A DNA stretch of 64,000 nucleotides from positions 2,232,001-2,296,000 of the forward strand of contig NC_002678.2 in assembly GCF_000009625.1 (NCBI RefSeq), given 5' to 3'. Under the pieces are notes generated by a model, which was not told where the DNA came from, ran no database searches, and was given only the letters and a program-made list of their open reading frames with translations. Position 1 is the stretch's first letter. Every line of letters starts with the position of its first letter. Shown piece after piece: positions 34,004-42,914 of this stretch. Origin of the DNA: Mesorhizobium japonicum MAFF 303099 (GTDB lineage: Bacteria > Pseudomonadota > Alphaproteobacteria > Rhizobiales > Rhizobiaceae). The translations under genes were made by a program, and so were the position numbers.

Positions 34004-34819
34004 ATGAACAAGATCAATCCTGGCGTCGCCCTGGTGACAGGGGCATCTTCCGGCATCGGGCGGGCTACCGCCGACGCCTTGCTCAGCGCGGGCTATCGTG
34101 TATTCGGAACCGGTCGTCGCACGGCCTCCAAACAATCCGACGGCGTTACCATGCTGACCTGCGACGTGACCGACGACACGTCCGTTGCGAAAATGGTCGA
34201 TGACGTTTTGGCCAAGGCCGGGCGCATCGACCTGCTCGTCAACAATGCCGGCATGGGTCTGTTTGGAGGTGCGGAGGAGTCCTCGACCGCCCAGGCCCAG
34301 GCGCTGTTCGATGTGAACGTCTTCGGCGTTTTCCGCGTGACCAACGCGGTGTTGCCGGCAATGCGGCGTCAAGGAACGGGCAGGATTGTCAATTTGAGCT
34401 CCGTGCAGGGGTTAATCCCAGCTCCCTATTTCGCGCTTTACGCGTCGACCAAACATGCCATTGAGGGTTATTCCGAATCGCTCGATCACGAATTGCGCCC
34501 GTTCGGCATTCGCGTGTCGTTGGTGGAGCCCGCCTATACCCGTACGTCATTCGAGGACAATCTCGCCGCCCCCGATCAGTTGCTTGATATTTATGATTCC
34601 GCGCGCGCTGGCATGACTGTAGCCGTGCGGAAAGCGATGGAAAAAGGCGATGCGCCCGAAGTGGTAGCCAAGACCGTTTTGGCGGCTGCGACCGATCCCG
34701 CTCCCAAGAAGCGCTATGCGGCGGGCAAAATGGCGCGCCAGGTCAGTCTCCTGCGCCGTTTCGTCCCCGCGTCCGCATTCGACAAAAGCCTGCGAAAGCA
34801 GCTCGGGCTGCCGGCCTGA
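34004..34819 (+). CDS. SDR-family oxidoreductase of the TetR/KAS cluster
   Basis: This 271-residue protein starts at MNKINPGVALVTGASS after a weak AAAGAAAG site. It has TGASSGIGRATADALL, NNAG, the catalytic serine in NLSSVQG, and YASTKHAIE. The C-terminus ends SAFDKSLRKQLGLPA. That last stretch, with about 60 flanking bases, is duplicated at 36595-36660, where it is fused to an unrelated ORF. Substrate unknown. It lies immediately left of the second tRNA-end repeat. Confidence 0.87.
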   Translation: MNKINPGVALVTGASSGIGRATADALLSAGYRVFGTGRRTASKQSDGVTMLTCDVTDDTSVAKMVDDVLAKAGRIDLLVNNAGMGLFGGAEESSTAQAQALFDVNVFGVFRVTNAVLPAMRRQGTGRIVNLSSVQGLIPAPYFALYASTKHAIEGYSESLDHELRPFGIRVSLVEPAYTRTSFEDNLAAPDQLLDIYDSARAGMTVAVRKAMEKGDAPEVVAKTVLAAATDPAPKKRYAAGKMARQVSLLRRFVPASAFDKSLRKQLGLPA

Positions 34820-35001
34820 CGATTTCGGCTGCGGACAAAACGAGTTCTTCGATTCCAGATGCTGGCACTAGATAGCCAACGTGTACAACGTGTACATTGA
34901 GTAGAGGGAGCTATTCAAAATGGATCCTCATCCAAGACAGCGGAGCAGGAACCGCCGATCTGATGAGTGGGGTGAAAGGCGGTAGCGCTCTCCCGCTACC
35001 A
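34769..35001. repeat. Direct repeat copy A: SDR 3' end plus att site
   Basis: This segment covers the last SDR codons, downstream sequence with an ATGGATCCTCATCCAAGACA start of a short ORF at 34920, and the tRNA-end repeat CTCTCCCGCTACCA at 34988-35001. A second, shorter copy lies at 36595-36747 with about 80 bp deleted after the stop. The homologous parts differ by scattered point changes, so this is an old duplication or two related elements. The short ORF (21 codons, GAGGGAG upstream) is not called as a gene. Confidence 0.75.
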
Positions 35002-35209
35002 AAATTCATCAAATAAAATCAGTAAGTTAGGCGCCGTCCAGCGCGCCTCTCTTGCTGTCTTGATGTCGCGCCGTGTTGCAAATCACTACCGTTGATTTCC
35101 AAGGTTTCCTGCGACTATCGGCAAGTCCCTGCGACATCAACGTGACATGAAAACCGAAGGTGAAGGTGGTGAGGCACTTGCCGAGTCTTACGAACTCATC
35201 GGGCGCATC
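35002..35209. other. Intergenic, no gene seen
   Basis: AT-rich start followed by ordinary sequence. A direct repeat ACGTGTACA precedes it at 34879. No RNA or coding signal was recognised between the att-like repeat and the degenerate gene. Confidence 0.4.
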
Positions 35210-35746
35210 CTAGCAAGGCTCGTTCTCGGGGGTCTTCGAAGGCAGGATGATCTCAGATTCGTTGAACGTCCATCGCTCGTGCACGCGAAGCTTGACCGTC
35301 ATCCCGGCAAGCGTCTGCGCGCGCATGTCGAGAAGGGGCTCGGCAATGTCGCCGGCGGCGTTCAACATCCTGTCTCGTTCGTCCTCGGCCTCCCGCAAGC
35401 CGTTTTTTGCGAATGATCTCGTCGCATTCGGCCTGCCATGCCTCCAAGCGCTCGCGGGACTCCCTATCGTTCTCCCTCCAGGCGACGGCGGCGGGATGGG
35501 ACAACCACGAGTCATCGGGACCGTTGGGATCGACACCTCTTGCCATATCCCAAAACGCGGCCTTGATCTCAGCAGTTCCCGGAATCTTCGCGGGCTTCGG
35601 CGGCTTCAGGCGGTTTACCCGTTCCTCGATTTCTCCGACCTTGTCGGCGGCATCATCATAGATCGCGTATGCAGAGTTGAACTCGGTTTCGATCCGGAAC
35701 AGTTCGGCGTCGACGTGTTGGTTCCAGCCGCCTTCAGGTGTCCCCT
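35210..35746 (-). pseudogene. Frameshifted hypothetical gene
   Basis: On the minus strand two overlapping frames read as one protein: an upstream part (ELFRIETEFNSAYAIYDDAA, EIEERVNRLKPPKPAKIPG, SWLSHPAAVAWREND, EAWQAECDEIIRKK) and a downstream part (REAEDERDRMLNAAGDIAEP, TLAGMTVKLRVHERW) in the next frame. The switch is at a run of six A (T6 at 35403-35408 on the plus strand), where losing one base restores continuity. Both parts resemble acidic conserved hypotheticals of rhizobial islands. No start codon is evident at the 5' end, so it may be a fragment. A sequencing error in the homopolymer is the alternative. Confidence 0.5.
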
Positions 35747-36114
35747 GTAAAAATCACGCTGAGTTCACGCCAGCGGGACGAAGCTTGATCGTGAAATCGG
35801 CCGGCCGGGCCTGCCTTAGAAGCCAGAACGAGCGAGCAGGTCGGATCGAGTGCCCTCGCCAAATGTGGGGTCGTTGAAGCGCGGCGCGTTGCTGGGGTGG
35901 AAAGTCGCTAAGAAGGCAAAACGGTCATGGTTGTCATAGAGATGCAGTTAGCAAAGGTCTGGTGTTGCGGCTTTGGTTCCGCGATGTTGGAACATTAGAC
36001 CTCGCTGAAGGTTGCCAGAGCGGGCGGCGTTCCAACACTTCAGCAAGTCCCGCGATCCTTGGCCGTCTGCCGCTGCCGTAAAATGGGCGGCGGTTCGTCA
36101 ATCGGAGAGATGCG
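35747..36114. other. Intergenic with no recognisable gene
   Basis: No supported ORF. The sequence contains TGAGTTCACGCCAGCGGGAC near 35760 and other stretches that could be insertion-sequence debris, but I cannot name one. Confidence 0.3.
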
Positions 36115-36306
36115 ATGCCCCTGTCCAATGAACTGCGCGACGTGGCGATAGAGTTTCAATGTCCGGCCTGTTCACACTCGACGGTGAAAATGGGTTCGTG
36201 GGTAACAACGATCGGCAGTTTCAAATGCGACGGCTGCAAGGCGAAGGTGCGCATTGGCTACGAATACAAGCTGGCAGTGTTCAAAAGCCACCTGAGTAAA
36301 CGGTGA
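36115..36306 (+). CDS. Small zinc-ribbon-like protein
   Basis: This 63-residue protein starts after GGAGAG at a good distance. It has two CxxC pairs (CPAC and CDGC) separated by about 24 residues, as in a rubredoxin-like zinc ribbon, and a basic C-terminus (SHLSKR). It probably binds one zinc ion and could contact nucleic acid or protein. No family name can be given. It lies within the second tRNA-bounded segment. Confidence 0.6.
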   Translation: MPLSNELRDVAIEFQCPACSHSTVKMGSWVTTIGSFKCDGCKAKVRIGYEYKLAVFKSHLSKR

Positions 36307-36480
36307 TTTCACCCCGATATCGGGTTTCATGCGTGATGGAGATTGAACATCCCGGTAAGGCAGGGAATTGACTCGCGAACCGATTGTCGGAAGCGTACAG
36401 TTCCTTTGTCGCCCGCCTCCAACGGCAAACGGGCGCTTGAAAGGGTCCATCACGCTTTCGCCCAATCGGGAGTATGCGAG

Positions 36481-36645
36481 ATGACCATTCGCAGAACGGC
36501 TGACAAGATACAGCTGGCAACACTTACCAGGATTTTGGACGACTATTGCGAGCAAGCCGGCATTGAAGGCTCACACCCGGCGCGTGAGCATTTGGCGTCC
36601 GCATTCGACAAAAGCCTTCGAAAGCAGCTCAGGCTGCCGGTCTGA
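36481..36645 (+). CDS. Chimeric small ORF: rhizobial hypothetical fused to SDR C-terminus
   Basis: The first 36 residues (MTIRRTADKIQLATLTRILD, DYCEQAGIEGSHPAREH) resemble a common short rhizobial protein of about 60 residues. The last 16 residues, SAFDKSLRKQLRLPV, are a near-copy of the C-terminus of the SDR at 34004-34819. The switch occurs at 36595, the left boundary of repeat copy B. The fusion is therefore a by-product of recombination and need not be functional. An in-frame ATG at 36343 is possible but less likely. Confidence 0.5.
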   Translation: MTIRRTADKIQLATLTRILDDYCEQAGIEGSHPAREHLASAFDKSLRKQLRLPV

Positions 36646-36747
36646 CGATTTCGGCTGCGGGCAATTCAAAATGAATCCTCATCCAAGACAACGGAGCAGG
36701 AACCGCCGATGCGATGAAGGGGAAGGCGTTAGCGCTCTCCCGCTACC
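36595..36747. repeat. Direct repeat copy B: SDR 3' end plus att site
   Basis: This is the second copy of 34769-35001. It carries the SDR-tail codons, the ATGAATCCTCATCCAAGACA sequence at 36671 and the tRNA-end repeat CTCTCCCGCTACC at 36735-36747. About 80 bp present in copy A after the stop are absent. The right boundary defines the end of the second tandem segment. Confidence 0.75.
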
Positions 36748-36789
36748 TCGGCCGGCCGGCTCAAGCGGCAATCTGACCCGTTGCCGACA

Positions 36790-39700
36790 TCAGCTCGGAC
36801 AAATACCAGTCGCAGGGTCTGCAGGAAGGAAGAAGCTTCGCCGCTCACAAGGAGTGAGTTCGCGTGGCACGGTGCGCCGGGCGAAGTCTATGAGGTCGTT
36901 GGGTGTCTGGAAGACACGAACGATACGGACTCTTTCTTCGCCGGAAATAATTGCGACCCGGGTGCCGTCGGAACTGAAAGCGGCGCGTGTAAGGCTCGGT
37001 CGAACGGTCGCTTCGTCCTGGCTGGCAAGGACGGCAATCTGGCGCCCCGATTGCGTCGCCCATAGCCTGACCGTGCGATCTTCGGACGACGCGGTCACGA
37101 GATACAAACCATTGGGACTGAACTGGGCGCTGTCCACCGCGCTGCTGTGGCCCCTAAGAACGGCCCTTTCCAGTCCGCCCGAGACGCTCCAGATCCGGAC
37201 GGTTCTATCGCGTGAGGCAGTCAGCAGCGACTGGCCGTCCGGGCTGAAGGCGACCACCGTCACCTCGCCGGTATGTCCCTCTAGCGTTAGGACGCTTGCT
37301 CCGTCCGCGGTCGACCAAATTCGGGCCGTGTGGTCGCGTGAGCCCGTGGCGACCAGTTGACCGTTCGGGTTGAAAGCCGCTGCCGTGATGCGATCCCGGT
37401 GCCCCACAAGAGCCTTGAGCTCCGCCCCGTCCGCCTTCAGGAGGTGGCCCGAATTATCTTCCCGGGCCGCGAGAATCAGACGTCCGTCGGGGCTTAAAAT
37501 GGCCTGCGGCAGCTTGCTGCTTGTATCGATGACGGCCAGCTCGGCGCCGGTCGCCGCGTCCCACAGCTGCGCAGTACCGTCGATCGATGCGGAAACAAGC
37601 GATTTGCCATCGCGACCAAACTGGATCTGGATCAGTCCGCCATGTGATTGGAACTGAGCGGTCTCAACTCCCCTGGCAATCTCCCAAATTCGGACCTGGC
37701 CGCCAAGAGATGCCGTCGCGACGTGCTTTCCATCGGGACTGAATGTCGCAGTTTGAACGATCTCATGTGTATCGAGTCGGATTATCTCGCGCCCGCTCAG
37801 GGCATCCCACAGATGCGCCGCGCTGTCGCCGCCACCGGTCAGCAGGTGGACATTGTCGGGACTGAAGACCGCGAAAGTCGGCCGATACTCATGAGAGAGC
37901 GTCGTCGTCAGCGCGCCGTCGACATCCCACAGCCGAGCTGTGCCATCATGTGAAGCAGTGAGAAGAATGTTGCTGTCAACCGGGCTGAATTCCAGGTGCT
38001 CGACCAAAGATTCATGACCGGCGATCGTCGTGACCAACGAGGCGCGTTCGACGTCCCAGATGCGGATCGGCCCATTTACCGAAGCGGTGGCCAGGAAGCG
38101 GTCGTCCGGGCTGAAAGCACCGTTCATCTCCTCATCGCGCTCATCTGCACCGATATCAGCCAGCTTCAAACCCGAAACCTCCTGGCCGAGCAGGTCATGC
38201 AGCGTTCCTGACGCTCCATCCCAAATCCGGGCAGCGCCATCGAGTGATACCGTGGCGATTCGCTGACCCCCGTGACTGAAAATCACGCCGTTCAATTGCG
38301 TGTCGCTCTTCTGGTCGACCAACTTTGCGATCTCCGTTCCTTTCGACACATCTAAAAGGCTGGAAGTGCCGCCGTATGAAAGCGGGCCACACGCGCCAGC
38401 CAGCAGCCGGCTTCCGTCCGGGCTGAACGCCAGGCTGTAAGGCCGGGAGTTCACCCGGATCGATCGCGTCAGCGCGCCATCGGCGGAATTCCAGATCGAA
38501 ACAGAGTGCTTGCGTGCCGTTGCGAAGCTGCGACCGTCCGAACTGAAGCCAGCCCGCGCATATCCGCCGCTGCTTACACTTACGATTTTTTTTCCGGTCC
38601 GAGCGTCCCAGAGCGCCGCATCGCTGTTCTCCCCCGCCGTCAGCACCTGGTTGCCATTTGGGCTGAAGATTGCTGTCGGATAATCACCTACCGGCTGCAG
38701 GATGAAGAGCTGTTGTCCCGAGATGGCGTTCCAGACGCGTGCAGTGCCGTCCCTCGCGGCCGTCAGGATTCGGTTCCCGTCCCGGCTGAATTCGGCCCTC
38801 TCCACGGTCCCTTCATGACCTTTTAGAACTGCAGTTTCGGCGCCGCTGGAGATGTCCCAGACGCCTGCAGTTTTATCGTAGGATGCGGTCACGATGTGAT
38901 CGCCGCTCGAATTGAAGGCCGCATCCGCAACGCCGGCGGCATGCCGGAAGATTTTGATCTGGTGGTGCGACAGCAGAGCCTTGTAGAGCGCCGCCTCCGC
39001 ATCAAAGAGATATGGCCGCTCGGACTGGTCCTTCGAGGACAGCGCTTCCAGCGCCAAGAGGATCGCAGCCTCGGTGTTGCCGGTCGCCGCGGACTGCTGC
39101 GAAAGAAACGAGAGCGAAAGCGAGTGGTTACGCAGCGCCTGGTCGCGCTGCCACCTTGCTTCCTGCTGCGCCCTGAAGGCGACCAATGCACCTGCGCCCG
39201 CCATGAGAGCGAGCACTATCGCCACAATCGCGGCATTGCGCGTACGTCGGGCAAGCAGGTTTGCCGCGGCGGCCGCTAGGCTCCGGCGCTCGGCCTCGCG
39301 CTCCAGCCGCTCGCGTTTTGCCTCTTCCGCGGCCTCGATCAGCGCCAGCTGCGCCTGCCGGTCCTTCTCCGCTTTCTGCCGATGGGCACGCAAGGACGCC
39401 TCGATGTATTCAACGACGTCATCGTCGACCTCCTCCCGCCTTGACAGCAGCAGCTCTTCACCCTCCGCAAGACGTTTGCCGGACGGGAGGAGAAGCTCTC
39501 GATTCCTGCTCTCCATGTACCATCGGTGGGCGTCGGCCCTGAGGCGTTCGCGCGTCTCAAGGAAGTTCCGGTTTGCATTCACAATGTCACCGGCGCGCGG
39601 CCAACGGCTCAACAGTGCTTCATGTGCAACGCGGACGAAGACATGCCCTCCGGCATCCTCATCGCTGACGAGGAGCCGTGCGTCGATCAGGGCCCTGACG

Positions 39701-41661
39701 AGGGCCGATCGCGCTGGAGTGCCTGCTACTTCGGTGAGCAGGGCCGGACGCGCCGTGACCGTTTCATCGCCGGGACTCGCTGTGGTGAGTGCACGCAGCA
39801 CCGCCGGTAAAGCCTCCTGGATCTCGGGCGCGAGCAAGTCCACGACTTCATCGGCGCGGCGCGCGATTGCGCCTTCGAGCCCGCCGAGCGCGCGATAATG
39901 CGCAAAGGTGAGAACTCGGCGCTCGCGGCCGGCCTGGTACAAGGCGTCGAGCACAAACTCGAGAAGCGGCAGTGATCCGGGATCGGCAGCTGCTGCCTCC
40001 TGCAGCACATCATCGAGCCGCCCCAACTCCGCACTCTCGTCAAAGCGGAGCCCGGCAACGCCCGCCGGTTCGCGGATGATCTGCGCGATCTCTGGGCCAG
40101 TCGGAGGCAGGAGTTCGTAGCTGGAGAGGCCGTCCTTGAGCGCCGAGAAACCTGGGATCTCACCACAGCGGTGAAAAAAGTCCGAGCGGATCGCCCCGAC
40201 CACCCAGACCAGCCCGCTCGCGGCCAGCGCCGCCATGAGCCGCACAAGGGCCTCGCGCGTCGCCGGCTGCTTCTCCGTGGTGAATAGCTCCTCCAGCTGA
40301 TCGATGGCGACAAGCAATCTGATCTGCGAGTGGGCCGACCCGGCGGCCTTGCCAAGTGCCTGTCGGACCATCGCCAGCGCCCGATCCGGCGCGCTCCTGC
40401 AGAGCAGGGCAAACTGCGCGGCTGTTACTTCGCAGGATAGCTCCGGCACAGCAGCTTCGCTAAGCAATGCTGCAGCCAGCACAGCGAATGCATCCGGCCC
40501 TTCGGAGAGGCGGATCAGGCAGCGACGCCACAAGGATATGCCCGCCACGGCCCCAGGCCGGGTCAATGACGGCAGCAAGCCAGCGCGCAGGAGGGAAGAC
40601 TTGCCGCAACCGCTCATTCCGTAGATGAGCAGGAATGCTGTACCGCTGGCTGCCTGCTGCTCCAGTCTTGCAGTGCAGGCAGCAATCGCCCGCGCTCGAC
40701 CGAAGAAGAGGTCGGCATCTTCGAATTCGAAGGCATCGAGACCGCGAAATGGCGACCTGACCGGTTGCTCCGAAGCAAGGGGTACGCGGTAGATGCGCAA
40801 GGCGCGTGCGACATTCTTCAGATTGTGCTCGCCGAGATCGAGGAATTCCAGCGAGAGCCGGTCTTGAGCCTGGGCATGCACCGCCTCCGTGACGCAAATC
40901 CCGCCCGGTCGTGACAAGGTTTGCAGATGAGCGACGACCTCGACGGCCTCGCCCGCGATGTGGTCGCCCTCGGCGACGACATAACCCAGGTGAACGCCGA
41001 TGCGGAAGCGCAGGCGCTTTGTCTCGGGAACGTCGAAGTTCCGCCGATCGACCTCATGCTGGATCTCGCTCGCACACCGCATCGCCTCGACAGGGCCAGT
41101 GAACTCGGCGACCACGCTCACTTCGGAGTTCCAGAACCCGCGACCCGCATGTTGAACCAGCAGCCGATCGATAATCTGCCTGTACGCCGGGAAGGTTGCA
41201 GCAGAGATCCACTCATCCTTGCCTGTCGGCCGGCCCTCAGCGGCCATTTCGGCGGCCAGGATGGTGGCCATTTTCGGTCCGGCATTTGAGGGAAGGACCA
41301 ACCTGTAACCGCGCCTTGGCACTGTCTGCACGACGGTCTGCCGATCGTCGTTGAGCGCCGAACGGATCTCGTGAATGCATTGCACCAGGCTGTCATCGGT
41401 CACGGCTATTCCGTTCCAGACTGCATTCATCAGGTCGTCTTTGGTGATGACGCGATCTGCGTTTTCCAAAAGGTGACGAAGCACCGCGAAGGCCTGGTGG
41501 CGTAGTGCGATTGTCCTGTTGGACTTGTCGCGCAACGTCTCGCTGCTCAGATCGGCGGTAACGCCGTTGAGTACGAACGTCGTGGGGCGCGAGCTATTCA
41601 AGCCGGTTCCCTCAAGCACGAAGCCGCAGTCCAATGCTTCGATCTTAGCACGGTTTCGCAC
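36790..41661 (-). CDS. wHTH / pseudo-cyclase / STAND NTPase / WD40 signalling protein
   Basis: This 1623-residue multidomain protein has, in order: an OmpR-type winged helix (about 27-123, with PRRGYRLVLP); a class-III-cyclase-like domain (about 130-295) with RIGVHLGYVVAEGDHIAGEAVEVVAHL but no catalytic metal aspartates (AADVVGYS is AAEMAAEG, GDGLL is NSEVSV); a STAND-type NTPase with Walker A GMSGCGKSS at 348-356 and Walker B LVAIDQLEELF at 450-460; helical and charged linkers; one membrane helix at 809-829 (AAIVAIVLALMAGAGALVAF); and about 14-15 WD40 blades (910-1600), probably two propellers. It is a sensor with NTP-driven switching, DNA-binding input and beta-propeller protein contact. 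The trigger and targets are unknown. The vWA gene is divergent. Confidence 0.85.
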   Translation of the reverse strand: MRNRAKIEALDCGFVLEGTGLNSSRPTTFVLNGVTADLSSETLRDKSNRTIALRHQAFAVLRHLLENADRVITKDDLMNAVWNGIAVTDDSLVQCIHEIRSALNDDRQTVVQTVPRRGYRLVLPSNAGPKMATILAAEMAAEGRPTGKDEWISAATFPAYRQIIDRLLVQHAGRGFWNSEVSVVAEFTGPVEAMRCASEIQHEVDRRNFDVPETKRLRFRIGVHLGYVVAEGDHIAGEAVEVVAHLQTLSRPGGICVTEAVHAQAQDRLSLEFLDLGEHNLKNVARALRIYRVPLASEQPVRSPFRGLDAFEFEDADLFFGRARAIAACTARLEQQAASGTAFLLIYGMSGCGKSSLLRAGLLPSLTRPGAVAGISLWRRCLIRLSEGPDAFAVLAAALLSEAAVPELSCEVTAAQFALLCRSAPDRALAMVRQALGKAAGSAHSQIRLLVAIDQLEELFTTEKQPATREALVRLMAALAASGLVWVVGAIRSDFFHRCGEIPGFSALKDGLSSYELLPPTGPEIAQIIREPAGVAGLRFDESAELGRLDDVLQEAAAADPGSLPLLEFVLDALYQAGRERRVLTFAHYRALGGLEGAIARRADEVVDLLAPEIQEALPAVLRALTTASPGDETVTARPALLTEVAGTPARSALVRALIDARLLVSDEDAGGHVFVRVAHEALLSRWPRAGDIVNANRNFLETRERLRADAHRWYMESRNRELLLPSGKRLAEGEELLLSRREEVDDDVVEYIEASLRAHRQKAEKDRQAQLALIEAAEEAKRERLEREAERRSLAAAAANLLARRTRNAAIVAIVLALMAGAGALVAFRAQQEARWQRDQALRNHSLSLSFLSQQSAATGNTEAAILLALEALSSKDQSERPYLFDAEAALYKALLSHHQIKIFRHAAGVADAAFNSSGDHIVTASYDKTAGVWDISSGAETAVLKGHEGTVERAEFSRDGNRILTAARDGTARVWNAISGQQLFILQPVGDYPTAIFSPNGNQVLTAGENSDAALWDARTGKKIVSVSSGGYARAGFSSDGRSFATARKHSVSIWNSADGALTRSIRVNSRPYSLAFSPDGSRLLAGACGPLSYGGTSSLLDVSKGTEIAKLVDQKSDTQLNGVIFSHGGQRIATVSLDGAARIWDGASGTLHDLLGQEVSGLKLADIGADERDEEMNGAFSPDDRFLATASVNGPIRIWDVERASLVTTIAGHESLVEHLEFSPVDSNILLTASHDGTARLWDVDGALTTTLSHEYRPTFAVFSPDNVHLLTGGGDSAAHLWDALSGREIIRLDTHEIVQTATFSPDGKHVATASLGGQVRIWEIARGVETAQFQSHGGLIQIQFGRDGKSLVSASIDGTAQLWDAATGAELAVIDTSSKLPQAILSPDGRLILAAREDNSGHLLKADGAELKALVGHRDRITAAAFNPNGQLVATGSRDHTARIWSTADGASVLTLEGHTGEVTVVAFSPDGQSLLTASRDRTVRIWSVSGGLERAVLRGHSSAVDSAQFSPNGLYLVTASSEDRTVRLWATQSGRQIAVLASQDEATVRPSLTRAAFSSDGTRVAIISGEERVRIVRVFQTPNDLIDFARRTVPRELTPCERRSFFLPADPATGICPS

Positions 41662-41782
41662 CGCGAAGAGTCGTCACCAACCAGACCGGCGGGGAGCGCA
41701 GATTTCGGCGAATGATCGGAAGTCGTTCGTGACCCGGGAGACGCCTCGGACCGACAGTTGCTTTGTCAGCGAGAGGCTTGCC

Positions 41783-42634
41783 ATGGACGACTTGGTGCAA
41801 ATTGCTCGATGCGCGGGTGGAAAATCGGTGCTGCGGCTCACGGGGGTCTGCCTGCTCACTCTGTTGTTCGCGATCGCGTCACCGGCTCACTCGACCCACC
41901 GTCCCGTGGACGATCTGGCCGATGTCGATCTGCAGTTGATCCTTGCCGTGGACGTCTCGCCCTCGATGAGCAAAGTTGAGCAAAAAGTGCAACGCGACGG
42001 CTACGTCGGGGCCTTCCGCCACGCGGACATCGCGAGGGCACTCAAGTCGGGAGAGCGGGGCAGAATCGCAGTGCTCTATCTGGAGTGGGCAGGGCCACGT
42101 CAGCAAACAGTCGTTATGCCGTGGACAATTGTCGAAAGCCTCGACGACGCTCTGATTTTGGCAGACAGGCTCGCGGCGCTGCCGTTGACTGAAGGGCGTG
42201 GAACGTCGATTTCCGGCGCGTTGTCGGCCGCGCATGCTCTGTTCGCGAAGAGTGGCTTGCGCAGTCCGCGCAGGGTTATTGACGTATCCGGCGACGGACC
42301 CAACAATGCCGGTCTACCGCTTCAACTGGTGCACGACGCACTCACAACCGGCGGCGTGACCATCAACGGACTGGCGATCTCACTGCGCGCAGCCGACACG
42401 CTCGACAGCTTTGGGCCGCACTTTATCGAACTGTATTACGAGAGTTGCGTCATTGGCGGTTCTAACGCCTTCGTTGTCACCGTCGAGAACACAGCCGACT
42501 TTGCGAACGCCATTCGCAAGAAGCTCGTGAATGAAATTGCCGGTTTGTCCGCTAAGGTGCAGCCTGCAACTTATCGGAGCCACTCACGACCGGTCGTCGA
42601 TTGCGATACGATCGGAGAGACGCCTGGACGATAG
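41783..42634 (+). CDS. Secreted vWA-type protein (DUF1194)
   Basis: This 283-residue protein is started at the ATG at 41783, with GAGAGG upstream; the long in-frame 5' extension overlaps the divergent gene. A signal peptide (LRLTGVCLLTLLFAIASPAHS) precedes a von Willebrand A-like domain with MIDAS residues DVSPSMS and the conserved strands VVMPWTIVESL, GRGTSISGAL and RRVIDVSGDGPNN. DUF1194 proteins are periplasmic metal-dependent adhesion-fold proteins of unknown function. Divergent placement beside the STAND/WD40 protein, and not elsewhere, is suggestive of a functional pair but is inference. Confidence 0.78.
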   Translation: MDDLVQIARCAGGKSVLRLTGVCLLTLLFAIASPAHSTHRPVDDLADVDLQLILAVDVSPSMSKVEQKVQRDGYVGAFRHADIARALKSGERGRIAVLYLEWAGPRQQTVVMPWTIVESLDDALILADRLAALPLTEGRGTSISGALSAAHALFAKSGLRSPRRVIDVSGDGPNNAGLPLQLVHDALTTGGVTINGLAISLRAADTLDSFGPHFIELYYESCVIGGSNAFVVTVENTADFANAIRKKLVNEIAGLSAKVQPATYRSHSRPVVDCDTIGETPGR

Positions 42635-42914
42635 AGAGCTGCCAAAAGAATTAGAGTGATTTCACGGCTGCCCCAGGCCGGGCTGCCCGAGGCAACCTAC
42701 GATGGGTGCATTGCTTGCGAGTTCCTATCCGCCTAGGTGTGGCGCTAAGTCGCAAATTATTGGCTTCAGAAGCAGGGCCTCGGGCTTCATTGACGCTGCG
42801 ACCAACACCATATGCTGGTTTATAGCCCTCCAAAACGAGAGAAGCTTGCCCGGCGGGGTCGCACCGCGGCCGTCGGCCCGGCAAAGGCTATGAACTAGGA
42901 ACCTGAAAATCATC
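42635..42914. other. Intergenic, no gene seen
   Basis: No ORF with convincing start and composition. Plausible 5' sequence of the GcrA-like ORF is in the last part; the rest is ordinary. Confidence 0.4.

Noticed and set aside
34920..34985. 21-codon ORF MDPHPRQRSRNRRSDEWGERR, similar to sequence at 36671
   Set aside because: Its similarity to the other copy is explained by the larger DNA repeat. A ribosome-binding site exists at 34905, but the second copy does not stop in the same place, so a conserved peptide is not supported.
34988..35001. A second partial tRNA gene at the att repeats
   Set aside because: Only the acceptor end and CCA are present at 34988 and 36735; no D or anticodon arm can be formed, so these are repeat sites and not tRNA genes.
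36790..41661. Functional adenylate cyclase
   Set aside because: The cyclase-like domain lacks both metal-binding aspartates, so only a structural or regulatory role is credible.
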